A stretch of 64,000 bases of DNA from assembly GCF_003473485.1 (NCBI RefSeq), contig NC_053046.1:30395332-30459331 (forward strand), written 5' to 3'. Source of the stretch: Medicago truncatula. Lineage: Eukaryota; Streptophyta; Magnoliopsida; Fabales; Fabaceae. A program made the translations under genes and the position numbers. The notes below the pieces were generated by a model. That model made no database searches, had not been told where the DNA came from, and saw only the letters and a program-made list of their open reading frames with translations. Positions 20,466 to 33,020 of the stretch are shown in pieces (the stretch's first letter is position 1; each line of letters opens with the position of its first letter).

Positions 20466-23331
20466 ATGGATTTGCAGAATAATATGCAGCCTGAATTGGG
20501 AAAATTGGAGCAGATTGTTTATCAATTTCTTTTGAAGTGTTTACACATCATTTTGGATTCAAGGGTACCGTTGTTACGTCAACATGATAGAAGCGGTGAG
20601 TTATCAATGGGTGGTTCTCGTGTGAAGAGGAGTGATAAATGGTTTAATTTCGCCTTAGGTGATCGACCGTCTGCTCTTGATAACTTGAACTTTTGGCATA
20701 GGAATTTGATGGATCCAATGATAATTGACATTATACTAGTTCATCAAGAGAATGGTTCTTCTGTTGAGACAGTTATTGAGAGGTGGAATGTTCAATATGA
20801 ATGTCCAAGAGGAATGGCTCCTCAAACTAGTGACACTACTGTCTCTTACAAGAAAACATACCAGAAGTCGATTATACTGTTTCGTGCGCTTTATTCTCAA
20901 ATGAGGCTTCTCCCAACTCATAAGATATTTAGGCAACTAAGTGCAACAAATCATAGTTGTAATTTTGATATTGTCTATAAGGTATCTTCCTTTAGTGATC
21001 CATTTTCTAGGGAAGAAGGAGGGATGATGGGAGAATATATTTTCACACCCATTGACGCGCTTCCAGGACGCCTTAGCTTATCTGTGACTTACCGTACTAC
21101 ATTATCTGATTTCAACCTTCAGTGTTTAACATTACCAACAAAAATAATCGCTGATTATGTTGGAAGCCCGAATACCGATCCTTTAAGGTATTTCCCTTCT
21201 TCAGTAAAGGGTGTTCGTGCGCCTCCGTCTTCTTCGCCACTTGAACGCCCTCATAGCTGGACGCCTGGTTTTCATAAAGCAGCGCCTTTTGTACAGAACC
21301 ATCAGTATGTTGGATCACCACCGGCACATCGTGGTTCTCACAAGCCATTTGATTTTCCATCTCCACCTACTGATAATTTCAATAATAGATATCATAACCG
21401 TCGAATACAAAGTCGGTCAAGGTCTACAAGTTATGATGAGTATCAACTTTCTCCTCCATTCTCATCCTCACCATCTCCTTCACCACCTATACATATTGGC
21501 AATACGTTGCATACCCGTATGCGCTCTGAAACAGCACCTGTGACTATACCTCATCCCATGATGGGAAAAAGCTCTAGAAATCTTTCTCCTAATTTTTTAG
21601 ATCCTAATAGAAATTCTCTGCCTCCATTATCTCCCAGAAGGAATGATACATCGTCACATGAGTCTCCATCTGGAATCAGGTCATTCAGGAAAATAGAATC
21701 TCTAAAGATTGGTCAAAAGGTAACCTTAATTGGCCCTTCATTTCTAATCCTAAAGTTTTAAATGAAATGTGTTTTATCTGTTTGATAAGCCTTTATTTTT
21801 GCTTCACAGATTGTCAGAGATAGCAAGGATGATTCGGGGCGGTTCTCTGGATTGTTATCTTCTAGTGACTCACCACGCATTGGAGCTTCGAGAACATCAA
21901 GTAGTAGATTATCTTTTCAGGATGACTTGGATGATGGTGACTTTTCGTGTCCTTTTGATGTTGATGATGTTGACCCTCCCAATGTTCTGTCAAGGTACTT
22001 TGTGGAAATATCTTTATTGTAAACTCTTCTACGATAAGCGCTCAATTAAATTGTTTATACAAATTCCACATAAATGATAAATCTCCATTTATGATCTATC
22101 AAGTTTAGTTATGAATATAAAGTTTGTCGATACTAGTAGTCAGTGATATGATATCTATATTGTTCTCTGGACGGATGTACCTTTTCTACTTGTTGATCCA
22201 TCAATTCTGATTGAAAACAATTGGTTAGAATTCAGATCTTCAAGCATGACAGGGTTGTTGACTTGTTGTCTTCAATCTTCTCAAATTTATGTATTCCATG
22301 CTAGATTCGACAATACTATTTGATTTTGAAGAGAAGCAGATGCTGGCTTCCATATGGGTGTCAGTGTGTGCTTACTTCTTTTTTAGAAGAAAAAAAAAAT
22401 TTGTGGGGGTGGAGTGGTTTCCCTCCCTGAAGTTGGTTTTAGAATCATGGTCGTGCTTTTTATTTATCAAATACTAAAGCAAAATTAAAATCAACCTTCA
22501 TAGTATTACATAATTTGTTAACTTCTGATTACTCAATGGTCATGTTCTCTTTCGGACTTTGGTTGCCTTAGCTTTTTTCATGTCTGTGCCTGGCATCATC
22601 TACTCCTGAAATCCAACATGATGGATTCTACTTTTGCAACTTGTATATTGTTGTCTTGCTATAGCCTGTAGCAACATGTAATTGCCGGTCATTTAGCTGA
22701 CACTATCGACTGATCCTTTTGGAAACTAATGATAACTTGTTGTATTATATTTATCTGTTCGATGGTATTTGTAGATTTACCATGTATAATCAGATGAAGG
22801 AATTGTATTAGAATGTCCAGACAAACAATACCGCTTAATGTAACCTTTGTTAGATGTTTGGAAACACTGTTTTACTGTATTATCCTCGTTTAAATTTCTG
22901 TATTACTTTGACCACTCTTTCTAAAGCTCCTCTAAATGTTCATGATTTGTATTTTAGTATCTATTCTAATCATGTTATTAATTTTCCTTGTTTTGTTGAT
23001 TTTATGCGTAAATAGCCATAATGTGGATGGGAGGAAGAGTGCTTTGGAGTCCCCTTCAACATCATTACCAATAGGGAGAAAATCACAAGATGCTGCTGTT
23101 GGTGTTCTTGTGCACATGCTTAGAACAGCGCCTCCTTTGCGCCAAGATTCAAGCTGTTATTCATCACATTCCCTGAAGGCTGAGCTCGATGGAGGAGTTG
23201 CTACCGCTTCCGGATTCTTCATGCCTCGAAAGACAACTGATGCACTTGAAGAGCTTAGGAGTTACAGAGAAATGAGAGACCTTCTTCTTTCCAAGAGTGG
23301 TACTCGGATCCTGAAAAGAGATGAAACTTAA
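20466..23331 (+). CDS. ATG13: Autophagy-related protein 13 (ATG13)
   Basis: Exons 20466-21719, 21810-21994 and 23016-23331 give 584 residues, close to the roughly 600 of plant ATG13. The start MDLQNNMQPELGKLEQIVYQ and the phrases SDKWFNFALGD, RWNVQYECPRG, TYQKSIILFRALYSQMRLLP and FTPIDALPGRLSLSVTYRTT are those of the plant ATG13 HORMA domain (about residues 15-240). After it comes a long Ser/Pro-rich disordered region (about 245-480) that in the family binds ATG1 and ATG11 and is phosphorylated by TOR. The C-terminus (ALEELRSYREMRDLLLSKSG) is a conserved helical tail. ATG13 is the regulatory subunit of the ATG1 kinase complex that starts autophagosome formation in the cytosol. Splice sites are consensus (AAG|GTAACC, AAG|GTACTT), and the phases join cleanly. 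It appears intact. Confidence 0.93.
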
Positions 23332-24559
23332 GCATGATCATGTGTTGAGGGAGTTGATGCTGACTTAGGAGGGGTACTAATTACAAGTTATACAGAACAA
23401 GCGCATGGGGAAAGAAATCAGACTGATGAATTTTTGTACATATATTGACTTTATGATTGGCTAGAAACACCAAAGTTATTATTTTATCATCATGATTAAA
23501 ATACTTCTAATTTGCTATAATCTCATAGACATTAGAAGTAGTTTGGATGAAAGGTTGTTGAATTTATTTGTAAAGATGCACATATGCTTCTGTTGAAATG
23601 TTGAATTTTAAGTAGAAATTAGAAATTTTGTGGAGTTCGGGAGAGGTATGTTTCCTATTTCTACATTTATCTGTTTCCACCTTAGAACTATCATTGTGAT
23701 GCAAAAGGGGTTGGGGTAGAACCGTTCATGGTTCAGTTCAGGAAGAAAACTATACAGTTTCAATCGTTTGGTAAACTGAACCAATGATTTATCTTGAATG
23801 AAACTGATAGGGCACAAAGATTCAGTGCATTGATCATGTAGTTACAAATTGAACTGGTTCTATCTTTCGAAGGGCATTTTTCAGCCTAAATAGATATTGA
23901 GGGGCCATAAAAACTCTCACATGCGCGACGAGACACGTGGATATTCTTTCAACTAGTTTTGTTGATACTATATCAATGGATTTAATTTAATTTCAATTTT
24001 GGTCTTTCTATTTCTATGGTATATTTCTTGAACATTTGATTACATTGAAAGAGACCAAACCATTTCATCCAAACGCTTTAGAGTACTATTATTATACATA
24101 CTAAATTCAAGATGAGCAATTTTAGATAAACTAAAATAAAATTACAAGACCAAAACAAAATTTAATAATATATCGGTAAGCATGGGCGGGTGTACATACA
24201 ACACGTTGGAGGCAACCACCCCAACACACAAATTTTGAATTTTGTAATATTCTACAAAGAATTAACATTTTTTATTAAAAAAAAGTACTGTTTTCACTAA
24301 ATATTGTTGAATAGTTTTATTTGTGAAGGATTAAGTACACAACTATGTGAAAGACAAATTAAATGAATACTTGTTTAGTCACATGCATAGATAAACATAT
24401 TTGTTATAGTGTGCTGAAAACGAAAAAATATAAAAGAATTTTAAAATGTGGAGACATATATAGAGCAATTATAATTTATCGATATTGAAGTATCTTCAAT
24501 TTATTTATTTTATATAATTTTAATCCCTAAAAAATTTCGTAATAATAATGTAATTCATA
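23332..24559. other. ATG13 3' UTR and spacer
   Basis: The first roughly 300 bases are probable 3' UTR. After that the sequence is AT-rich. 23700-23800 has GGTTCAGTTCAGG and AAACTGAACC phrases of a common degenerate repeat. 24185-24240 has a GGCAACCACCCCAACAC patch. No coding region seen. Confidence 0.5.
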
Positions 24560-26950
24560 TACTACTAGAAAAATAAAATCAATGGCAAAAGTTAGTAACG
24601 AAAAAAATTTCCTCTAATTCCCTAATTACTAAATTTAGCGATGGATTTAGAGAAAGATTTCATGGTTTTCTTCTCTAAATTTTCTTGGTTGCCCTCTATG
24701 ATCTAGATGGGGTAGCATGTGATTAACCGAGTAACATGAACTCGAGCACGATCCCGGATATTACAAAAGTAATCATCATGAAACAATTATACATATACCT
24801 CTCATCCACTTCTAATAGTGGAAGAAATCATGCATGTGCTAGTGGTGCTACAACACATTTTGAGAGAACAATAAACGAGGGAACACGAAGGATGACTTGG
24901 GATTTCATGTGAAGAGTGTACGCTTTTGAGAGCAATTATGAGTACAACATACTTGATCAACAAATGTTCATTAACATGTATAAACTTCAAGAGACCTATG
25001 GAGGTATGAAGTGGGAAACCGATTAATTATTCTAATTTAAAGGTTTTCAAAGCTTTGGAATTTCACATATCAAGAAAGGCAAGCTTGATGTTAAACATAT
25101 GAAATGTTTCTCCATTAGTTATTTGGAGGGTGTGAAGGGTTACATATTGTGGAAGACGGAACTTATAGGTCCAAGAGGTGAAAACTAAAAAATGAGGGTG
25201 AAAAGAACTTAGTTTGAGGTGGAGCATTCCTTTCATGAGGTGGAAAGAACTTTGCAAGAGTTATGTTGAATTTGGTCAAAAAATTAAAGATCTAAACTTT
25301 GTCTATTATCTTTCATAAGCTAATTTTTAAGGTTTGAATATAATATTTTTGAAAGTATGGTATGATATGACCAAAATATGAAGAATTGTAAATTACAAAA
25401 ATAGAATAAGTGTTTTTGTTTTAGGGTGACTATTTCTAGAAATCACAAATATTAAGGGGGCTATTTAAACAACTAACTACTTTTTTTTTATTAATATAAG
25501 GGTTAATAGGTCTTTACCCCCTGTAATATAGGTCATTTTCAGTTTTCTCCCTGTAAAATTTTAATTTTGATTTACTCCATGTAAAATATTTTTGTTTTGA
25601 TTTACTCCCTTAATATAATTGGCACTAATTACATTTGTCCCTATAGGGATTCGAAATCAGTATTGTACCTGGTGGTTACTTACAAGCTACTATGCTCAAT
25701 GTAAATTGAGAAATTCTATTATAGTCACAAGCACAAATGCATAGTGTTTGGGCACACACATATTACAAGATTTTCTTAAATAATGAAAAAGAAATTGATA
25801 ATGAAATGATTTAGTATTTTAAGAAATGACACTTTTATATCTATTTGACCGAACACTATTTATCTGTGTTGGTGACTATGGAAGAATTGTTCATGTAAAT
25901 TTTACTTATTTGGCACTTCTATCCTAAAATTCTGAATTTGAATTAGGTTTCATAATTTAAAAGGTTCTACAGGAGCAAAATTAATTTTCAAAACTTGACG
26001 AAGATAGAAGAAGATGAAAAAAAGTTTCATGTGGAGTATTTAGGTTTTTGATGAAGTTGAAGAAGAGTTTCATGTATTTTCGACAAGATGCACCGAGGAA
26101 GAGTGACTTGAATTCAAATACTTTCAAAAGTATGATCTACAATATCGCATGTGCATGAAATGAAACAACTCTTTTACACCAATTAAAAAGTGCAACTAGA
26201 TTCTATATCGTATGAGAACAATCTTGATTCTATATCTATAGAAAAATTGGTTGAAAGAAATAAAAAATGATGAACTCTTTTTGGTTGAAAATTGTTTACT
26301 AACCAAGGTTTCGGATGAATTTAAACCACCCCATTATGAAGAAGGAATAACTTTATTGTATGAAGTCTTTAAATCTTGATACTATCCAAAGAAGGGATTC
26401 TTCGAGGCTAAAGTATATATGAACGGTCCTCGCTATGTTTAGAGTAGTATTTATATGTGATGAAAGATATGTGATGGTACTAATATCTATATTTGGAACC
26501 AACCATAGTTAAAGGATTAGAGAAGTCCTTCGTAATGGCTCATTTGAATGAAGAAAATATTCTTATGAAGGCATCTAAATTAATTTATCCATCGAGTGGA
26601 TGGTGGAAAGTTCCATTAATTGGGTTAATGTTTGGCCAACACATTTGATATAAACCCTAAAAATTCCCTTGAATTTAACAACTGAACACAATAAGTCAAA
26701 GGAAGTGCAAGCTCTAGGTGATGGCATGCAGGGTGGAAATTTAAAGTTCCTATAATAAAGTAAAAAGTTCTTAGAGTGTTTTAGAAAGTTTCTACGAGTC
26801 CAAAACATCCTGAACCATAAATATGTTAGATGTGAATCTTATTTTATTTTCTTTAGATGAGAAATTCAGAATGAGTGGTACTAAAAATCTAACTTAAATT
26901 CCATTTAGATATACTCATGTAAAAGTTGGTTGAACAATGAATTTTGAAAC
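24560..26950. repeat. Degenerate repeat region with a CACTA-like end
   Basis: 24560-24660 reads TACTACTAGAAAAATAAAAT, then TTTAGCGATGGATTT. This resembles the terminal and subterminal pattern of plant CACTA transposons (CACTACTAGAAAA and GCGACGGA repeats). No matching right end was found. 25498-25660 is a fragment of the GGTTAATAGG...CCCTGTAAAA inverted-arm family. 26030-26800 has short coding-like stretches broken by many stops (for example LVENCLLTKVSDEFKPPHY near 26280). I could not assign them. No intact gene. Confidence 0.3.
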
Positions 26951-27054
26951 TAAAAATCAAATGGAGAGACAAAACTTCAAAATCTAACTTTGAGTTAGAG
27001 ATTAGTTTTGAGATAATTTTTATTTTTTTAAAAAAATTCATAAACTATTTTGTG

Positions 27055-27194
27055 CTTTTTTTTTTTTTTTTGTCAGGTAGTCTGGTGGCTAGAATTAACC
27101 TTATAAGGTGAATAAGTGGGGTGTCTAGGGTTCGAACTTCGGCCCCTGCATATAATAATGCATTGTCCTACCAATTGAGCTATGCTCACAGGAC
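27055..27194 (-). mobile_element. tRNA-derived SINE, copy 2
   Basis: Same 140-bp element as 17328-17467. On the minus strand it has the A box TAGCTCAATTGG, a degraded B box and the CACCTTATAAGGTT palindrome (one base changed), and it ends CTACCTGACA plus an A run. It is flanked by perfect 10-bp target duplications CTATTTTGTG (27045-27054 and 27195-27204). Confidence 0.88.
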
Positions 27195-27204
27195 CTATTT
27201 TGTG

Positions 27205-27526
27205 TTTCTTTATAATAATGAAATTATTATTTTTAAAAAACGTGTTATAAAAATAATTTGTTGGAGATGCTGCACAAAACAGCTTCTCTTTGAAGTAGTT
27301 TTCAAATTTATTTTCTTTAAAATCTTCATTTTTATAACATTCAAATTATTTTTAACCTTAAACAATTTTACATAATCAATTTATTCAAAACCAATTTTTG
27401 AATGTAAATCACTTTACATTGAAATCATTTTTAACCCTAATCAATTTAACATAATCAATTTATTCTAGAGGCAATTTTTATCACCACATAACCAAACTAC
27501 ACAATTTTAAACACACTAAAAGAAAA
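27205..27526. other. AT-rich spacer
   Basis: Short internal repeats of TAATCAATTTAYATAATCAA type, such as AATCAATTTATTC twice around 27375-27465. No gene. Confidence 0.4.
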
Positions 27527-27934
27527 AGTGGAGTCATAACAAAAAACGATCTCTTTTGTATTAAATGTTATTTGGCATGTCTGCTCTATTATAACTTAAA
27601 ACACACATAAACAAAGACACTGGATGGACTGTTGCATGGTAAGTTTTTCGGTATCTTAATATTAAAGTGATTATAACTCCTAAAAAAAGGTAAACATAAT
27701 CAATTAATTTAGGAAATGACTCTCTCGCATCACATAAAAAATCACAAAGTCTTTTGAAAGCATGATAATTACCCTACAAAATTTTAATTCAAGTTATAAC
27801 CTTAAGACATTTGATATTTTATTTTTTATGGAACATAGTTTGATGCTTCATTCATACCAACATTAACATACATGATTTCTCATACTTGATTTTATCTTTA
27901 TAAATGGATGGCTTTTAAAAGGAAATCTAGTTAT
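27527..27934. repeat. 408-bp direct repeat, copy 1
   Basis: AGTGGAGTCATAAC to AAATCTAGTTAT. It recurs at 28561-28964, roughly 95% identical by eye. Non-coding. The two copies bracket an LTR-like segment exactly at their junction. Confidence 0.9.
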
Positions 27935-28560
27935 GTTGGGATCGAGGAGCTTAATGCAAGTGTAAATTAAAATTCCAAAATCCAAAAAAGATTGGATCTT
28001 GCAGCGCAGCGGTAGCGTTAAAAATGAACACCAATATTTAACGTGGAAAACCCTCTAATACCGAGGGAAAAACCACGGGACAAACTCCGAAAAATATTCC
28101 ACTATATTAAAGAATATTACAATATTCTCTCCACTCTCTTACACACACAAGAGATACAAATAGTGTTTCCCGTGAGACCTACTTCTATTCTAATGCTATT
28201 ATTTTTTAGCACCTAGAAGTTATAAAGATGATACCCCACCCAATGTATTTTTCCCACACTCTCTGGATTTACTCAACACTATTTTTTCTCTCACACACTT
28301 CTACATACAGAGAAGCTTTGTATTTCCACTTCTGCTTCGATGCTTTCATTCCTTCAAGTACCCCTTTATTTATAGAGGAAATCAGTTGATGATGAGTTAA
28401 ATGCTATGCACTCCTTTTACGCCAAAGTTATGTCCTCAATGTGTGAAAAACTATATTTTATGTCATGTTTTCAAACTGCTTCACCACAAGCTATGTGTGT
28501 TCTCTGAACAACCTATACATAGCCAAACTATTTGAAAGGAAAAACTAAGCCATGCATTTA
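27935..28560 (-). mobile_element. LTR-like segment between direct repeats
   Basis: On the minus strand this has a TATA box (CTCTATAAATAAAGGGG, 28362-28378) and a leader. It then has phrases typical of copia LTR ends in plants (GTGGTTTTTCCCTCGGTATT and TTTTCCACGTTAAATATT, 28035-28075). It starts TGTTGGGATC on the plus strand (the T at 27934 included). No retroelement coding sequence adjoins. Exact ends are unclear because of the flanking repeats. Confidence 0.5.
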
Positions 28561-28964
28561 AGTGGAGTCATAACAAGAAACGATCTCTTTTGTATTAAAT
28601 GTTACTTGGCATGTATGCTCTGTTATAACTTAAAACACACACAAACAAAGACACTAGGTGGACTTTTGCATGGTAAGTTTTCCGGTATCTTAATATTAAA
28701 GTGATTATAACCCCTAAAAAAAGTTAAACATAATCAATTAATTTAGGAAACGACTCTCTCGCATCACATAAAAAAATCACAAAGTCTTTTAAAAGCATGA
28801 TAATTATCCTACAAAATTCTAATTCAAGTTATAACCTTAAGACATTTGACATTTTATATGGAACATAGTTTGATGGTTCATTCATACCAATGTTAACATA
28901 CATGATTTCTAATACTTGATTTTATATTTATAAATGGATGGCTTCTAAAAGGAAATCTAGTTAT
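28561..28964. repeat. 408-bp direct repeat, copy 2
   Basis: Second copy of 27527-27934, with small differences. Its last part (GGATGGTTCATTCATACCAA) is repeated a third time at about 29025-29065. Confidence 0.9.
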
Positions 28965-29129
28965 ACTTGCAATTCAAATTGTTAACATACGTAAAAATCT
29001 AGTTATAGTTGATTTTATCCTTATAAATGGATGGTTCATTCATACCAATGTTAACATACATAAAAATCTGGAGAAAATTACTTGCAATTAGAGCTTTTGC
29101 GAAAAATGTTACTTGGCACATATGGTGCA

Positions 29130-29910
29130 TTCAAATTTAAAGGAAAAATTAGATTAACTTTCCCAAAGGTTTACAAAAATGACACTAACACCCCTCTAGT
29201 TTTAAAACTTACACTAACCTCCGACAATTTTTTCTTTAATAGACAAATACCTTTCTTGTTATTAACACCGTTAATTTTTTCTATTATCTTTTTTTTTTAA
29301 TTTTCAATTAACCGTACGTTAATGGGGGCAAACGTTTGTGCTTGAATCTATTCAAGAAACCATATTCAAATTGAAAAATGTGTATCAGATCAAAGGTATT
29401 CTAAACATTCAAGAAACCATAGGTTCTCCTTCTTAATTTCACATGGATTCACACATCGTTAACTTTCACTCTTATCCCTATATATGTTGCATTGTGATTA
29501 TTAATTATATTATTCTGCTGGAACTGATCTAATCATCAATTTCATCTGACACTGATTCTTTATTTAAACCGCTAATTGCATTTCTTTGATTCTTATTTTC
29601 TTAATTGAAATTATCTTTCATTAGGTTAATCAAATCAAAATAAACTTTCATTAGAAATCAATTTAGCAGCATAATGGTAAAAGCATACAAACAACAAGTG
29701 TATAAACATCCATGAACAAAACATAAAAATAACGAAAAACATAATAGAGTTAGTAGCACGGGAGGTGTTTGTATATTTGTTAAAAACTCAAGGGAGGTTA
29801 GTGTAAGTTTTAAAACTAAAGTGCTTGTTCAAAAAAAAAGTTTTAAAACTAAAGTGGATGTTAGGATCATTTTCATAAACCTTAGAGGATGAGGGTGTAA
29901 TTTTCATATA
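29130..29910. mobile_element. Inverted-arm non-autonomous element
   Basis: Left arm 29130-29225 has GTTTACAAAAATGACACTAA and TTTTAAAACTTACACTAACC. Right arm 29765-29905 has the complementary GGTTAGTGTAAGTTTTAAAA (in two partial copies) and CATTTTCATAAACCTTAGAGG. The core is non-coding. No intact tip sequence or target duplication was identified. Confidence 0.5.
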
Positions 29911-30408
29911 CCATAACAAAAATTTTAAAAAAATAAATACTACTAGTTAAATGTCTAACTTAGTAAAAACACAAGCCAATAAAATAAGTTAAAAGACATT
30001 AGATTAATTTTGTATATGTCACTCTTTTCATAAATGCAACGACAAAATTGTTAAGATTAATTCTTGTAGTTTGTATCATGTCATAGTTTGTTTTATTATT
30101 TATAGTCAACATGTCATGTTATGTAGAAGAAATTGAAAACTACTCGTGTAAGGAAATCAATGCTTATTAAGAACACTACTTATGTAACATTTAGATATAA
30201 ACTACATCGATTTTCTTATATTTCATTTTTTTTTAGGTTAAAATGCTTATTCAAACAACAAAAAATGAAATTCAATTGTTATTAAGAACCTAATATATCC
30301 ATCCATATCAAGATTCTAGAAGAAATATCATAAGACTGAAATGATAGCAATAGCATAACAAAACTAAAGATACATGACTTTATGATGTGATAAAACTTAC
30401 ATCCAAAT
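29911..30408. other. AT-rich spacer
   Basis: Nothing recognisable. Confidence 0.4.
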
Positions 30409-30915
30409 TTAAAACACTTTAAAATATATTTGGTTGTCCTCTGAAATAGGAGCAGAAATTACTAAGAATATTTGTTTATATGTGTTGTGTTGATAACACA
30501 TATACCAACAAAGATGTTGTCTTCTTTGGTAATATCTTCTACCACAATACCTCAATCCACCCAAGAATATAACCACAGAGACAATAATGGTCATAGTCCT
30601 ATTCCAGTCTCTAATCATACAAACAAACACTTCCCATTGTGTAGGAGGTTCCACAAAGAAAGATGTTGGAGGACAAGACATAAGTGGTGAAGGGGGGTTA
30701 TGATGCACATGCAAATGGTAATGTAAGCATCCATGTGACCCGAAAAACAAGAGTGTTATCATCAACGCTATCATAATAATAATTATCTTTTTTGAATAAT
30801 GACAATTACCTCCTCCTGAAAAATAAATGATATTTGCATTAAAAATTAAATTTTTGACAACTAATTTAGAAAAATGAATGATCAAATAACCATTTAAGTT
30901 TATGTCGTTTCGCAT
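30409..30915 (-). CDS. Hypothetical small protein, doubtful
   Basis: An open frame of 168 codons with two hydrophobic segments (around IIIIMIALMITLLFFG and MTIIVSVVIFLGGL), and His/Pro/Cys-containing loops between and after them. I recognise no family. An acceptor-like TTTTTCAG near 30820 on the minus strand could mean the real gene starts upstream or is spliced. The composition is AT-rich like the spacer, so it may be a fortuitous frame. Confidence 0.2.
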   Translation of the reverse strand: MRNDINLNGYLIIHFSKLVVKNLIFNANIIYFSGGGNCHYSKKIIIIMIALMITLLFFGSHGCLHYHLHVHHNPPSPLMSCPPTSFFVEPPTQWEVFVCMIRDWNRTMTIIVSVVIFLGGLRYCGRRYYQRRQHLCWYMCYQHNTYKQIFLVISAPISEDNQIYFKVF

Positions 30916-32104
30916 ACCTACTCAAAATCTAAGACTAGAATTGAGAAGGCTAGAACATCATATTTTAATTTCAAAAAAAATTTAAATATAAAAAAAGTTA
31001 CTCCAATTAAATTAAAGGGGTGAAATTATCAAAATCACTTTATGGTGTGACATAGTTACAAATTTTTACAAATTATTTATTCATTACAAAGATGAAGGTC
31101 CTAAGATTTTTGCTATGATATCTACAAAATGAGAACCCCACATGACTTACAACCATCAATTATACCGAATACAAATTTGGATGTGAAAACCCACTCAAAA
31201 TTATTCTTAGATGATGTTATCAAACATCTATACACACGATATAACACTATCACAACTTATAAAACATAAAAATACAAGAACAAACCGCGCAATGTGCAAA
31301 TCTAAATCTAATGTTTATAAAATCATAAATGTGATTCATCAGTGTAAAGAAGTGTTATCTTACCTTTCTTCATGTTATTTAGTTGAGTTGGAGAGGCTTC
31401 ATATTGGCATTAATCATCCTCTCTATGTATATCAAACTTGTTACATCATTAACAAACACAAACATGTAACTGTAAAAAAACAGTTATCATAACCTACTAT
31501 ATATGTTGTAATGTTTGAGGTTTCTTTCATTTAATGAAATGTTGTTTACCGTAAAAAATAATTAAAGCAAGCAACTCCATAATATAAATATAAATAAGAT
31601 TTCACTATCATCGTACATCCGGTGATATTATTCAAATTTCATTGTCTAAGATTTATATATTTTAAAATGTATATCAGTCTACTACTATCATTCTCAATAA
31701 AAATATGACATATGCATCGGTTAAAAAACAATCGAGAAACTTATAATTCATAAACAAAGAAACATTATATCAAAAGAATTTGTTACTCATGCATAATTTC
31801 AGTTTAATAACAATTACGTTGTTCTTTCAAGATATTTTTAATAGGATCAAAGTAAAAAACAACTATGAACAAAAAACATATTGTATTTTTTTTCACAAGC
31901 ATAATTAACCACATTCATAAATGGTGTATTGTTTGGATACAAACTAGCTGATTATTACTCCTAGCTTATGTTTCATAACTCATAAGTTAATGAAAAAGTT
32001 ATAATCCTACAAATACTTAAACAGTAAAATATCATAGTAGGAAAAGAAAAGTATTGTATAATTCTATCCGAAGCATTGAAATATCTGAGAATTTACTTTT
32101 GCTC
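30916..32104. other. AT-rich spacer
   Basis: No gene. A short frame at 31211-31492 shows no family features. Confidence 0.4.
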
Positions 32105-32640
32105 CGTTAAAAAATACACCTGGTTATTGTAAACACCCTCTTTCCAAAATAAAAACCTAATGCTTCGAATTAATTGACGATTTGTTGGATACTTTTCGGT
32201 TAAATAGTTGTTAATTTGTTGAAATGACTCTTCAATCAACTCCAAAAGAGGATCAACAAACACCGATCATAAGTTTCCGCCACTAGATTCCTCGTGTGTC
32301 CTACAGGATGTTAACAAAACAATATTATCCGATTGCATCTCAATCAATCCTCTAGCATAACATGTGTCAACTACAAAAGTGACAACAAAACCTTATGATA
32401 GCTCTATCAAAGTCTCCGCTAACAACTAAAGATCTAGTGGTAAATGATTGGCACCAACAATGAATTTTTCATCGTGATGTTCACCACCATAACGACAACT
32501 GAAAAATACAACTAATGTATCTCTAGACTTAGTAAACTTAAGTAAACTAATTATTTTCTTTAGAATTTCTTGTCTAGTAAGATGATGAATATTATTTTTA
32601 TTTTTGTCTAATATCAAAAAACTTAACAAAAATTAAATCA
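32105..32640 (-). pseudogene. Caspase-like (clan CD peptidase) pseudogene fragment
   Basis: One minus-strand frame reads DTLVVFFSCRYGGEHHDE, then TFVVDTCYARGLIEMQSD, NIVLLTSCRTHEESSGGN and ESFQQINNYLTEKYPTNRQL. It is broken by three in-frame stops: after LPLDL, after LIELS and after GGNL. The order of a hydrophobic strand plus FS-C/H-x-G, then a hydrophobic strand ending in DTCYA, then LLTSCR resembles the His and Cys motifs of caspase-like peptidases. The His motif is itself changed. No introns are needed to read it. The family assignment is tentative; the disrupted coding state is plain. Confidence 0.4.
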
Positions 32641-32756
32641 TACTGTATAGTTTGTTCAAAACTTAACAAACATACCGTATAGTTTGTGTTTGTTTCTTCG
32701 AAAAAGAAAAAAAATAATGTGTTTATCAAAACAAAAATACATCCATATGAATTGAA

Positions 32757-33020
32757 AAAGCCTTTCTGCCATTAACATTCAAATTCGATGAACATGAATT
32801 TAATATAGTTTATGAATTACATATTATGTTTATATAGTTAAGGGACCATATTGAAGAAGGAACAATAGTTCATGGACTAAATTGACGGTTTATTTGTTTG
32901 TTGATAAAAGAAAATCATATTAAGTATTTTATACTCAATTTATTGTTTGTGTCGTATTGTTTATCATATGTGGGGTAAAATTGCAATTGGTAACATGCAT
33001 TTTGATATAAGTTTTGGAGA
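32757..33020 (+). pseudogene. Degenerate copy of the ZUP1-like gene 5' end
   Basis: 32757-32810 repeats the sequence around the ZUP1-like start at 35830-35883 (CCATTAACATTCAAATTC, then TATGAACATG). 32928-33020 repeats the end of its intron 2 and start of exon 3 (CTCAATTTATTGTTTGTG, then AACATGCATTTTGATATA and TTTTGGAGAT, against 36473-36566). The pieces keep their order, but the acceptor site and reading frame are lost. It is an old partial duplication lying 3 kb upstream of the gene. Confidence 0.6.

Noticed and set aside
29082..29300. 72-codon frame
   Set aside because: It lies across the left arm of an inverted-arm element and has no protein features.
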